Below, in pieces: positions 21,681 through 33,899 of a stretch of DNA of 48,816 bases. The DNA lies in contig JBOZIK010000001.1 of the NCBI GenBank assembly GCA_051453625.1, forward strand, positions 122,516,644 through 122,565,459, in the 5' to 3' direction. The translations under genes and the position numbers were made by a program. How positions within the stretch are numbered: position 1 is the first letter of the stretch; each line of letters begins with the position of its first letter. This DNA is from Welwitschia mirabilis. Its lineage: Eukaryota; Gnetophyta; Gnetopsida; Welwitschiales. The notes under the pieces were generated by a model. That model made no database searches, was not told the origin of the DNA, and saw nothing but the letters and a program-made list of their open reading frames with translations.

Positions 21681-24560
21681 CCAAGTGCACTCCATAATCT
21701 AAAACTTTGAGGATGTTAAAATTTGTAAAACATTAATCTCTTAGGATTCTCCCACTACTTGTTTGATTAGGAATTGATTAGGTTGGAAGACCTTATTGCC
21801 AGCATATCAATTTTCATCTCTTGATGTTATACATTCATCATGCCAACAATTTGCTTTCAAATTTTAATTTCATCATTCATTACATTGCATTTTCTACACT
21901 GTATGATTAAGTACTTGAACTTAAAACTTTTGGCAACTTTGATAATTAAGAGACTTAAGAGGTGCATGCAAGTAGGGAATGACATGGTTATTCTATTGTG
22001 CCAATATATTGATATGATGAATTAAAACCTCTATTTCTTATGTCATGATATATTTCATTACATTTCATAGTGTATGATAAAAAACAAGACTCTGGAATTA
22101 AGGGGGATTCTAATGCTAAAAGAGGCCTAAGAAGTGAATGCAAGGTGAAATTGAGCTAGTTATTCTATAATTCCACTAGATCAACATAAGAAGTGAAAAA
22201 ATGTAGGCTTAAAAATTTAAAATTTAAGATCTAAAAGAAAAAGCACAAAATTTCAAAAGATCAGCTATAAACATGATATTAAAAATAAAAAATAAAAAAA
22301 ATCCAAGCTCAAAATTCAAAATATTAGCTTTAAAAGGCTAGGCTTGAAATTCAAAAGGCAAGTTATGAAATTCAAAAATCACATTCCATCTTAAAAAAAA
22401 TGTTAATATCACATGCGAAAAATATAAGCATCCATAAATATTTCATTAAAAGAGGCACGACAAAGTTGAATGCAATCTTATTCCTCTAAGAAAACCATTC
22501 TTTTCTATTGGTGATAGGATTTAGTAGAAAGCACATCCAAATAATGATATAATGAATATCAATAATTATGAGTATATCTTATCATAACTAGTTTAAAGTC
22601 TTAGCCATTATTAAGTTCTTAAAACGTAAACTTATCTAAGTTTACTAAGATAATTAACATATAGTTTAACTATTTATTTAGTTTTAGAATAATCATTTTT
22701 CCTTAAGAATAACTAGCAACCATTCCTTGTTGATAATATCATGAGTGTCTTGCTTTGATTATTAGCACTATGTATGGAATCCTAAATATTAAGAAAATTG
22801 TTAAATTTTATGCTTAGTCTTTGATCATAGCATTAAATACAAAGGTATTAATTAAATAGAAAATTTTGAACAAAACTAGAGGGAAAAAATAAAAACTTAA
22901 ACATAAAAAATACCATTTTTTAAAGCATAAAGATACCTTTATTTGAAAAAAATAATAATAGATATAATGAATAGTATATGCAGGTAGAAGTAAATTCTAG
23001 ATTTCTATGCATGACACATCTTTTTTTCCTTTTTTGAAGAAAAAATGAAAAGAAAGAAAAGAAAAAGAAAAACAAGAACTTCCAATTTAAATTGATTCAT
23101 GTCACATCTTAATTTAACTATCCATTGAAATTAAAAGATCATTGGCATAAATTTATCTTTACATCTATAAATATATAATCTTATCCTTACATTTTTCCAC
23201 AAAGCTGTTAATGCTCATGCCTTACCCACTTCTTGTGCTATTATTCTTGCCATCATTATCCACCTTTACTTAAAATACATTAACACTACTATCCATTCCA
23301 CTAGCTTCATGTCCAAAGCATGCTAAAGTTTCTAGAAGAATAAGAGACTTCATTGTGAAGGGTGAATTTTACCCCTTTCTACAAGAATGGATTATCATGT
23401 ATTTAGAGAAGATGGATTATAAAGGATGAGGATCATTCTTCAATAAAGGGGAAAAATATTCTTTTCCAATGAGATGAAAGAGTTCCGTGAAAATTAATAT
23501 GTTCATGATAGGAAAAGTGTGGAAGAAGAAGGATATTATAAAGAAAAAGAGGAAGAAGGAGTCTCTTAGAAGCATGTCACAAAGATAAAAAAAGTATTAA
23601 GTTTTTCTAACATAAATGCTTATTTCAAAATATTTTTTCTTACTTCTTGTTCCTATTATTTAAAGAAATATATGGCTAAACTATGTTATAACTTAGGTAC
23701 AAAATATGCTCCAAGTTAGGAAGAATCTTTACCATGATGTTATTTATTTAGGAATAAATTAGTCTCGTTTAGATTTATCATTTGAAATGCATGCCCCTCA
23801 TGACATGTTTTAGATGCATAGTCTTTCTCCCTTACTCTTACTTTTTATCATTCACAATAATAAAAGATTCAATGTTTGCAAGTTTATCTTTGATCTTATT
23901 AAATATTCAAAAGGAAATACCAAAAGTTCTCCTTTCTATACCCTTATTAGTGATATTCTTAGATTTGTTATTAGTAGTGGACCCTTGCATATTGAGGGTT
24001 GAAATAAAAATTTCATTTATTTTATTATACATAGATAATTGATAAGGTTCAAAAAGGAGGACAAGCCACATTGAACATATAAAAGATAAGTTAAAACTTT
24101 AAAAGATAATAAGAATAAGAAGAATAAAAAGAGGAAGAAACTACAAAGACAATGATATCCTACTCCAACTTCCTCTTAAGAGGAAAGTCAAGTTTTAGAG
24201 ATGGTGCCTAGAGAGTGCAAAAATTTAATGCAAGTGATTTAGTATAATATGAGAAAGGAGAAAAAGGAAGTAATACAAATTATTAATGAGAAAATAAAGG
24301 AGATAATGTTCAAGATGAAGTTCATAGTAGATCAAGTTCTAGAGAGAATTCTACTTGTAAAAAATATCTTTCAAGGTTTTCTTCCTTTACTTTATGTACA
24401 TTCTTCCATTCTTCCATATGGTTTTCCTTTGCCTTAGTAATGTTTTAAAATCTTAAGTGGTAGAAACAAATATTTTTTTCTTTTACAAATTAAGGTTTTT
24501 AAATAAAATCTTGAACACTTTTCAACCCTTTTTTAATATTAAGAATAACGTATAACTTTG
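21681..24560. other. 3' internal region of the Gypsy element; integrase not recognised
   Basis: The integrase HHCC and DDE motifs are expected here after the RNase H, but I could not find them in any plus-strand frame. The stretch is stop-rich and AT-rich, with a purine-rich patch near 24085-24180. Either the integrase was deleted, or it has decayed past visual recognition. Confidence 0.5.
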
Positions 24561-24568
24561 GTTGGGGG
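24558..24568 (+). other. PPT-like tract of the Gypsy element
   Basis: TTGGTTGGGGG directly before a TG that could start the right LTR (24569) resembles the TTTGGGGG-type polypurine tract of Tat/Athila elements. It is tentative because the corresponding left LTR start is not certain. Confidence 0.45.
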
Positions 24569-26200
24569 TGTAAGGTACTAAAACATTTTTGATACTCATC
24601 ATTTTATACCTTAACTTATCACAAAAACTATGTAATTTTTCTACTTGGTCATATTTGGAAAGGCTAAAAATTAAAAATTTTGAAGAAAAATTAAAACTGC
24701 AAACAAGATTAGGGTTAAATTTTTTTGTTTGTTTTGCAACCTTAAGCATTAATTTGACTTATTTTAATAAATGAAATGAATTTGAATTCAAGTTTAAGGT
24801 TTTTAAACTCATTTTATTACTTGCATCTTACCTTAAATATACTACCCTAAAAATATTTAGAATTGCAAATAACCTTTTGAACTTAAAGTTTACACATTAT
24901 TTACTAAGGAACTAGCAAAGCACTTATTAGGGAATATGTTTACTTTCTAATTTTTATATTATTTTCTTCATAAACCTTAGTAAGTAATGTATTTTAAAAC
25001 TATAAATATCATATTTTGTATTGAATTATTAATAATTAAGTTTAATATGGATAATTATCAACTTATTATTTGAAATGATTAACATTTAGATTTTATTTTG
25101 CAGATCATCTTCTACTATATAATCCTTGACCTAGGGTAAACAGCCCAAGCAAACTAGCACCACTGTCAGATCTGTGGCATTGCCAATTAAAAATCACTTA
25201 AAAAATCATCTAATCAACATTATTGAATGAGGTAAAAGTCAAATTAATAGACAAAGAGCCAAAAATGATTCTAAGAGTACTAATATTTACATCATTAATC
25301 ATGATTATTAAGCAAATCTATTATGATCAAATTTTATACATCTTAATGTACCAAGTATGTAAAATTACAAATAAGAACCTACCCTTGGCTATATAAGGAT
25401 AGCCTACCTAAAGGGTTGAGATATTCCACTTCACATCTATTCCATGATTCATCCCATATTTAGACTTTGTTCTTTAATGAATTTTATTAGATCTACATTT
25501 CTAATGATCATGATGAGGGCTTCTCTCACAATAAGGTCCTAAGCCTCATTTCTTCCCTTCCAAATATGTAGTAATAATTTTTTTATGAGGAAAATGCCTT
25601 GTTAAGCCTAAGGATGTATTCTATATTAGATTGTTAATTTTTCCTAGTGTTTGAATTATTAGTTATTGCACTTTAATCTATGATTGAATGTAACTTTCAT
25701 TTTCATCATTAATACTAGCCATGCAGTAGTCTATTTTGAATGTTCTTTCAAATTAATGTTTTAGACTTTGTTTCTTTAGTGTATTATTAGAGTCTACATG
25801 TTGTATGTTTTAATGACATCTTTTATCCCATTCTATTTTTCCTAAATTTCATTATAAGGTGATCTATCATTAAGCCTTTGGAATCCATACCATTTGAGAT
25901 GTATTCTTTATTATCTATTGCTTATCTATAAAATGTCTATTTCTTGAGGATTAATCATAACCATAACCTAGGTTTAATTAGTAGTCTATATCCTAAATGA
26001 TAATTTCCAATGATTAGGATGAAAATTTTCTAATATTAATACTCTTAAACCTTTTATTAACTATCCTTAAACATACCTATTCTAAATAAACCTAAACAAT
26101 TTTAAGCTTTAAAATTTCCTTATGACCCTTATGGAAGAATGACAATTAGAGTGGCTCATACTATAATAGATTAACTTATTTTTATAAATTTGAGACTACT
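24569..26200 (+). repeat. 3' LTR of the Gypsy element (ends uncertain)
   Basis: Homologous to 14.77-15.95 kb from about 24920 to about 26170, for example CCATTTGAGATGTATTC and TTTTCTAATATTAATAC against their left counterparts. The start is placed after the PPT-like tract. The end could not be matched to a TG...CA boundary. Confidence 0.65.
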
Positions 26201-28380
26201 ACTATATCTAAATAATAGGGAATAACTCTAAATATTATAATTAATAACAATTATCATGGTGTAGTACTTCTTCTAAAGTATGATTTTAAAATTAAAAATA
26301 GGACCTCTTTCCAAATTTAATAATTACAAAACCATGGAAATCCTAGAGAAAACCTATCATACTTATTATGATGCAAGCGAATCCTCTTAATGTAAGGTAT
26401 TTTATCTTACAATATGTGTTTGGAATGCTACTAAAAAAATTTAGCATGATTCCACTAGAGTATGATTACTTTCTAATAGATTTGATTTCATTTGGAATAA
26501 AATTTAGTATTTATTAATGGAGTCAATCATTAGGACATACAAAATGATATCTAAGAAAGACATTAGGATTCATTTTATGTAATAAAATGTACTTCTTAAA
26601 GGGGATAAGTATGCCCTACTTGATAAGGCAAAGAATAGTAGCTCAAAATCCAAAAAGGAAAAAAAGAAAAGAATGTTTATGTATAATAGTTGAAGTATAA
26701 GTTAATTCTAATTTTTATTCTTTATAAGGATTATAAGGAAAATAAAATCCTTACCTATTTATCATTTTTTAAAAACCAAATAAAAAAATGAAATGATGTT
26801 TATTTAAAAAAAATAACAAAGAATGGACAAATTTTGCTTCTTATAAGCATTGAAAGTTACCATTATTATAAGATAGTCCCAAATCAGTCTAAATAAAGAA
26901 AATTATCATATTCATTATAATTTCATTATCCTAATATGATTACTCGCAGTGACTATAGAAACCTAATAGTTATTGTATGGTATGCAACGAGGACACATTA
27001 AGGGGTTCTGTATGGCAAAAAATGATCATTAACAAATAGTGATATTATGGACTATCAATAAATCATTCACTAGGAATTTTAAATGTCATCAAATCATATT
27101 AGAAAAAACTTATGACATCAAAATGGATCATCTTATAGTGTAATGTAGGAAATGAAAAGCATGTTAGATATTATAAAGTCTATCAAATCAGCCATTTTAA
27201 CCTAAAGATCCTATTAAAACATTAAAGTGGCTAACATGTAGTTAAAACTATTAAGTGAACATTTAAGATGTATTCCTTCTTTATCAGCAATTATAAACTC
27301 ATCAACAATAAAAGTAAAATTGAAAACATCTAGTTCGATATCAAATTTCATCAATAAATAATAAAAATATGTAATAAATGATAATAAAGTATAAACATGT
27401 TCCTAGGCTTAGCAAGGTATTTTCCTTATGAAATAATTACCTCTTTATGCTAGAAAAAAATAAAAGGGGTTTAGAAGTTCATGATGAAATAAGCCTTTAT
27501 CATATCCGTGAAAACCATCAAGGGATTATTGGAGGATTGGGGATCAAGAAAATAGGATGAAGGGTGTAAATATGTGATTGAATATAGAAAATGGAATAGA
27601 TAATAGAATGAAATACTAAATCCTTAGATGGTTCCTTCTTTTATAGGATTAGCGTTAAGGTTTTACGTTACTTTGATTTCTTTCATATGTTGAATATACA
27701 TAGAATTGTTTCTTAATCAAGAAGATAATTAAACTCATCCTTCTAATTGATTTATTATTTTTTCCTACTTTCTCTACTTTTTAGACTTCTTTACCAGTAG
27801 TAATTAAATGTTTATCTCAAATTTGTTATTTTGAAAAGGAAGTAAAAGGCCTCTAAAAGGATGACGTTTTTTATTCTTTAGATGATGGCGCTATTTCATT
27901 TAAAAACTACACTTTTAGTAAATTGTTAAATATTATAGATTAACCTTCAAATTAAATTATGAAATATAATGACTCGAAATAAAAATTCAATAATAGATCA
28001 TATCAAGACTTTATTAGTGAAAAATGCTTACAAAACGTAATGTTTATGTCCTTTAACTAAATAATTTTCTAAATTTTAACAAATAAAACCATAAAAGTAA
28101 GTGATATTCATCCTTCCTCAATAAAATATCATTTTTCTAGTCCCTTATAAATGATCAAGAGATTTAGGGATAAATTTTCATTCTCAAAGATTTTTATCTC
28201 ATTTAAGCTTAAAACTAAGTATGCAAATAAGTGCAGAATCTTGAAAATTTAATGAAAATTAATTTTTACCTTAAATTAAGTTAAAATGATTTGGTAAGCA
28301 TAATAAAAAATAATTTCTTAAATTACTTAGAATTCATTTTACATGTAATTTATCATATTTCTCTTAAATTTTTTAAATCG
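26201..28380. other. AT-rich, CpG-poor decayed DNA; no gene seen
   Basis: Both strands have short frames with frequent stops and no recognisable domain. The composition is the same as in the neighbouring transposon relics. Confidence 0.5.
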
Positions 28381-28500
28381 TTTTTTTTGAGAAATGGTAA
28401 ATAGATATATTATATTAACAAAAAAGTCAAGAGAAGATACAACATAGCTTAAAAGCTATTTTTGCAAGCTTGGTAGAAATCCTCTACTAGTCAAAGCCTC
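28381..28500 (-). repeat. Possible LINE 3' end with poly(A) tail
   Basis: On the minus strand TTAATATAATATATCTATTT is followed by ACCATTTCTC and eight A (plus-strand T run at 28381-28388). Plant L1 elements commonly end in this way. It may be the 3' terminus of the minus-strand LINE further right, or of a separate truncated copy. Confidence 0.4.
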
Positions 28501-28540
28501 AAAAATTAGCATCTAATTTTGTCAAACCTGGATTCTAACT

Positions 28541-28891
28541 CTAATAAAACAAATCCTCACTACTAGCATACCCCAAGGGGTTTACAGCAAAATGGTATTC
28601 ATCAGGGGCAAAATTGCGAGGTGGGATTTGGACAAGACTACTAATAGAAATGGACTTAGTTTCCTCTTCTTCTACATCTTCCTATTCTTGTTTCTTCTCC
28701 TCTTCCACTTCTTCTTCTTCTTGCTAATGTTGTTCAGTTTGTTATAGTTCTGGTGCGTCATTGGTGTGCGTAGCATGGATGGGGACGTGACATTCTTCAT
28801 CACTCTGTGTATACTTCAGTGGCTTCCACAATAATGGCTTTTCAGTAGGCCCCCTATCTTGCCACCCTAGAATTCCAGCATCTATCTCCAT
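28541..28891 (-). pseudogene. Unrecognised acidic open-frame relic
   Basis: Reading the minus strand from an ATG at 28891 gives 116 codons to a TAG at 28541. The frame has only three internal stops, which is few for DNA this AT-rich. It begins MEIDAGILGWQDRGPTEKP, passes through SDEECHVPIHATHTNDAPEL and a Glu/Lys-rich stretch, and ends SLVQIPPRNFAPDEYHFAVN plus about 14 residues. I do not recognise it. It could be the C-terminus of a LINE ORF2, an extra ORF of that element, or an exon of a lost gene. It precedes the LINE-like poly(A) end by about 150 bp. Confidence 0.35.
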
Positions 28892-29229
28892 TTTTCTCTA
28901 GTAAAGAAAACTAAATCAACCCTTCATATCTTACCTTATAACTATAGAAAGAGTAGTGCATATAATCGGAGAGAAAAAAAGGAAGATCTAATCTAAAATT
29001 CCCCCATCATAGCAGTTAGAAAGTGGAAGTGAAGTTCATTAATCTTGTTAAAGTGGCCTTCCAAGGTAAAGTGCTTTATGATTAGAGNNNNNNNNNNNNN
29101 NNNNNNNNNNNNNNNNNNNNNNNNNNNNNNNNNNNNNNNNNNNNNNNNNNNNNNNNNNNNNNNNNNNNNNNNNNNNNNNNNNNNNNNGCATCAAAGGGCC
29201 TTAGAAGATCTTTCTTGCTATAGCTTCCT

Positions 29230-29490
29230 TCTCTCTTCTACAAAGTTTTTCCTATCAATTTTCAAATTGTGGAACTATGGATGCTTTAGAAGCACTTCTT
29301 TTCAGCTTAGTCCCTTGATGATCTGTGTGGATGACATCACTCATAGTAGGAATATTAACGTAAATGATACTATTACCTATGTGGGTAGCTCTGTTATTCT
29401 AGTTTCTAAAGAACTACTTTGAAATTTCAGAATCATGACCTCTGAGGCTTAGAGCATAAGAGTTCCATCCTGCATCTTGAAAGGTCTTCA
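29230..29490 (-). pseudogene. Possible alpha/beta-hydrolase-like exon relic
   Basis: The minus strand at 29417-29488 reads KTFQDAGWNSYALSLRGHDS plus EISK and a stop. 'GxxxYALSLRGHGxS' is a segment typical of plant alpha/beta-hydrolases, where it lies between the oxyanion HG loop and the nucleophile elbow. Beyond the stop only scattered frames remain. Neither the nucleophile Ser motif nor the HG loop is visible. A 14-residue resemblance in decayed DNA could be chance, so this is only a suggestion. Confidence 0.22.
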
Positions 29491-30532
29491 AAGTTTACTC
29501 ATAATTCAACAGGACGTCATGCTTAGATAGCTCTGTCCTTAAAGCTTTCCCTATATCTTCTCGTGTATTTAAGTTGCAGTGGATTCTTTGGTGTGGTTTC
29601 GATGATCCACTTTGACATAGTTTAGATGCTATTTATTGCTTGTCATGTTGCAAATCGAACTTGGTTTTATTTGTAGGGTTTGGGCTATCATGATTTTTAT
29701 AGACATGGATTTGATCTAGCTCTTCAATATACTAAATAATTTTGAATTTTAATTTTGGAAGAGAGATTTTTTCCTACTAGAAAATAATATTACATCTATG
29801 TTCTCATAGAAGCCAGACACTAATTATCATGAAGTCATTCCTGAAAGAATTAAAAGTATCCAAGTACATTGGAGGTGAGAGATATATTCAAGATTCTCCA
29901 AAGATCTTTTGTAATAGAAAATTAAATGAATAGGTGATTCTGATACATAGGATAATCTTGATTNNNNNNNNNNNNNNNNNNNNNNNNNNNNNNNNNNNNN
30001 NNNNNNNNNNNNNNNNNNNNNNNNNNNNNNNNNNNNNNNNNNNNNNNNNNNNNNNNNNNNNNNTCTTCCAAGTTTACTCATGATTCAACAGGATGTCATG
30101 CTTGGATAGCTCTGTCCTTAAAGCTTTCCCCATATATTCTGGTGCATTTAAGTTGCATTGGATTCTTTGGCGTGGTTTCGATGCTCCACTTTGACATAGT
30201 TTAGATGCTCTTTACTGCTTGTCATGCTGCAAATCGAACTTGGTTTTGTTTGTAGGGTTTGGGCTACCATGATTTTTATAGACATGGATTTGATCTAGCT
30301 CTTCAATCTACTAAATAATTTTGAATTTTAGTTTTGGAAGAGAGATTTTTTCCTACTAGAAAATAATATTACATCTATGTTCTCATAGAAGCCAAACACT
30401 AATTATCATAAATTCATTCCTGAAAGAATTAAAAGTATCCAAGTACATTTGAGGTGAGAGATATATTCAAGATTCTCCAAAGATCTTTTGTAACAGAAAA
30501 TTAAATGAATAGGGGATTCTGACACATAGGAT
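29485..30532. repeat. 469-bp direct duplication around a gap
   Basis: 29485-29953 and 30064-30532 are both 469 bp and align without indels, with about 25 differences (about 95% identity, hand count). The 100-N gap 29964-30063 separates them and a 68-N gap (30533-30600) follows. This could be a true tandem duplication or two alleles or contig ends placed in series. Confidence 0.9.
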
Positions 30533-30600
30533 NNNNNNNNNNNNNNNNNNNNNNNNNNNNNNNNNNNNNNNNNNNNNNNNNNNNNNNNNNNNNNNNNNNN

Positions 30601-33371
30601 ACCACTAAAACATCTTAATTTTCTTAGAAATATCTAGATTCTATAATTTTTTTCATTTATAGTCATAATCAAACAAATTATGATAGATTTTTGAGATACT
30701 TATTTTGCCATTTTGAATAGGAAGAATTTGTTTTTCAAAAACCTGAGGCCAAATGTCTCTAGTAGAGTGAATCATGTGTCTCTAGAAAGTAGAGTGCTTT
30801 CTTTATCTCCATAATACTCTTGAAGAATTTTACTCAAAGAATAATGTTATCTAACAAGAACCTATAGTAGTACTTTACAAAGATGCATTTGCTTATGCCC
30901 ATAGTTTTTTTTATCTCCAAGGCCACTTGCTTTTTTAGCATAGCTATTTGCTCAAAATTTATAAGATGCAATCTCTTGTGGGACTTGCCACCCAATCAAA
31001 TGAAATCTCTAATAATATTATCAATCAAGTTGGCAAACTTATTAGATATAGAAAAGCAACTAGTAGGGTAAATGGTCATGCTTACCAAATAAGATATGGC
31101 AAGGAGGATTTTCCCTTCAGTTGATAGGACTTTGTTGACTCATCTAGTCAATCAAGCTATAATTTTCCTTAATAAGGAAGGCCAAATATTATCAGTAATC
31201 TGATCAGAATCAAAAGGAAGTCCAAGATAAGCATCAGGAAAGTTTGCTTACGAACATTTAAAAACCTTCAATGTGTTTGCCTTCCTTTTCTAAGGATTGT
31301 TGATAAGTAAAGCTTAGATTTATGCCAATTTATTATAAGGTCTGAAAGTTATAGAACTCATTTAGGAGGCTACAAGCTTACTGGACCATAGAAAGGCTAG
31401 AATCAAGGCATAAAAAAGTATCATTCATGAACTAAAGAATGGGATAAGAGGAGGCTAACTCGATAGATGAGATTGAACTTTGAAAGAAAATATTAACTAA
31501 GGGATCCGTCATGAGAACAAAGATGCTAGGAGAGAGAGGATCACCTTGATAGAGGCCACTGCTACCTTGGAAATACCTGTATCTCTCACCATTAAGCATA
31601 ATAGAAAAGGTTAGCATTAAAATGCATAAGCAGATAAGAAGCCTAAGAGGTTTAGGTACACTGCACTTCTGTAACACATAATCCACTATTTTCCACTACA
31701 GTGTGTTAAACACTTTAGCTATATCAAGCTTAAGAAACATTGCAAGCTTATTTTTTCTATGATTTTAATGAAGAATTTCATTAATTAGAATGATGTTGTC
31801 ATAGATGACTCTACTTGATATAAAATTACATTGAGAGAAGAGAACAATGTCTGGAAGGAACATTTTAAGCTGTCTATAATAATATTAGTGCAAACATCAT
31901 AAAAAACATTATAAATATTAATTAGCCTATATTGATGAGGACTTTCTGCATCTTCCATTTTGGGAATGAGGGCGATGAGAGTATCATTGAATGATTTGTA
32001 AAAGGTATGTTTTCTTAAAGTTTCTTGTACTATATTATACACATCAAATTTGATAATATCCCAAAAGGCCTGATAGAATTCTATGATGAACCCATCAGGT
32101 CTTAGTTCCCTATTTTTTTTCATTAAGTTAATAATATTTCTAATTTCATCCTCTGTGACTCTTTAGTTCAAGTAGCATTGTTGCTCTTTAATAATGGAAG
32201 GGATAACTAGGACATTGCTTAAAACCATTGGTTTTTTGTAAAAAGGTTCTAGAAATATTCAACGAAAGAGCTAGCAATCTAGGCATTGGTATTGTAGCGT
32301 GTTGTAGACATGCTCCACTATATACTTTTCTTTTATCTATGTCTCTTCGTCATCTAGAAAAAGAAATTCATATTACAGTCCCCTTCTTTAAGCCATTGAA
32401 TTTTAGATCTCAACTTCTGGTAAGTTTTTTTCTTTAAGGATATATTATGGATTTGAGAAATGGGGTGCTTTTCATAACTTGTATTTACATTAGTAACCTC
32501 ATTGTGATTTTGGATAATAGTGAGCTCTTCTAATAATTAATTCTTAACATCTCTGAAAGAGTCATTTAACTATTTCTTTCAAGTGATTAACTTATGCCTT
32601 AATGTTTAAAGCTTTTCAAACAATCTGTAAGTAGAGGTACCTTTCATCGGAGTACTCCAAGTATGATTGATGAAGTCAATGAATTGTGAGTCTTTTAACT
32701 AGAAGTACTTAAATTAAAAAAAAGATTTCTTTTAAGGGGAGTTCATTGTTAGGAATAAAGCTCTGTAATCAAAGAAAAATCTAGCTTTTGCTTTGAGGAA
32801 GAAATTTTCATTTAAGTTTTTGACTAAATACATGTCACTTCTAGACATAACAAGATTTACTCCTTCTTTAAATAGAAATCAAGATCCAAAGCGAGATCTT
32901 TGTAGCTGAAGTTATTAACACACTCAGTAAAAAGATTAATTGTAGATAGGTCAGAAACATTACCAAGCTTCTTGTAAGGGCTGAAGATCTGATTGAAGTT
33001 ATCCATGATGATAGTTAGAGAATCTAACATAATATAATGTAAGATTACAATATTTGATGTACTTCTTAAGGCCCACAGAAATTGGTAATTCTCCTTTTTT
33101 TACTATTGATAATCCAATCAATTGTGAGGTGGTTGTTGCTTTTACTAACAGTAGTGATTCTATCATACTTCCAAAGGATCATCAATTCCATTTTGTGCCC
33201 CATCGTCGAAACTAAAATAAAGGACTAAGAAAATTTTGTATAGAAAAGGTTAATTTTCATAGAATCAAGATTTGTTTCTTGAAGAAGATACATAGACACT
33301 GGCAAGTCCTTTAGAAGACTCTAAATGTAGGAAACGTTCCCAAGGCCTTTGCAATTCCAAAAAATAATCAT
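30601..33371 (-). pseudogene. LINE ORF2: endonuclease and reverse transcriptase
   Basis: ATG at 33371 opens MIIFWNCKGLGN, the N-terminal signature of L1 APE endonucleases, and LLQETNLDS follows. Near 33000 IIMDNFNQIFSPYKKLGN, then NVSDLSTINLFTECVNNF, matches the endonuclease 'GDFN' box, with Gly-Asp changed to Asp-Asn. RT motifs are RPDGFIIEFYQAFWDIIK, NDTLIALIPKMEDAESPHQY (32123-31785), SSGLYQGDPLSPSIFVL (about 31580) and the catalytic box as FMNDTFLCLD (31418-31432), where one Asp of ADD has become Asn. CFSISNKFANLIDNIIRDFI and RLHLINFEQIAMLKKQ, near 31060-30890, are typical of the region before zf-RVT. Frameshifts separate these blocks. The mutated catalytic box alone would make it inactive. 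Confidence 0.88.
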
Positions 33372-33704
33372 TGAAAGGAGAGTTAAGATTGCTTACCATT
33401 TTAGATGTCTTCCTTTATCTCCTTTTCAATTTTTATTTTGATTCTTTTGTTCATCTATCTAGATTTTCCAATTCTGTTAGCTNNNNNNNNNNNNNNNNNN
33501 NNNNNNNNNNNNNNNNNNNNNNNNNNNNNNNNNNNNNNNNNNNNNNNNNNNNNNNNNNNNNNNNNNNNNNNNNNNNNNNNNNAATATAATCATTGAAAGG
33601 AGAGTTGAGATTGCCTACCATTTTAGATATCTTCCTTTATATCCTTTTCAATTTTCATTTTGATTCTTTTGTTCATCTATCTAGATTTTCTAATTCTGTT
33701 AGTT
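33364..33704. repeat. 119-bp direct duplication around a 100-N gap
   Basis: 33364-33482 and 33586-33704 are equal in length without indels and differ at about 7 positions. The gap 33483-33582 starts right after the first copy. Both copies include the LINE ORF1/ORF2 junction. Confidence 0.9.
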
Positions 33705-33899
33705 ACATGTGCGTCTTAACATGCATTCATCTATGCTGTCACCACTTTTTTTCATTCATGTTCCATTTTCATTTGTGTCTACTGCTATGACTACTACTGT
33801 AACTTAGTTACTGGCATGTTGTGGATGTTTAGTATGTTCTTATTTAGTTAACTCACGCTTATTTCCTATTTCATTTTCCTACGTGTATTCTGGTTCTTC

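Larger units (their letters stand above)
14300..26200 (+). mobile_element. Ancient Gypsy (Tat/Athila-like) LTR retrotransposon
   Basis: Two direct copies of a sequence more than 1.3 kb long lie at about 14.7-16.0 kb and 24.9-26.17 kb. They flank plus-strand relics in Gypsy order: gag zinc knuckle (about 17000), protease (19372-19590), RT (19930-20850) and RNase H (21235-21680). A PBS-like site follows the left LTR and a G-rich PPT-like site precedes the right one. The LTRs share blocks such as AAACCTAAACAATT and ATACCATTTGAGAT/ATGCCATTTGAGAT, with many differences and indels. The protease and RT sequences resemble the non-chromoviral Tat/Athila branch. Outer ends and a target duplication could not be fixed. 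Integrase was not recognised. Every domain is full of stops, so the element has long been dead. Confidence 0.82.

Noticed and set aside
24249-24774. Short frames on both strands before the right Gypsy LTR
   Set aside because: They are low-complexity Lys/Ile/Phe/Leu frames in AT-rich DNA without family resemblance and with overlapping opposite-strand frames.
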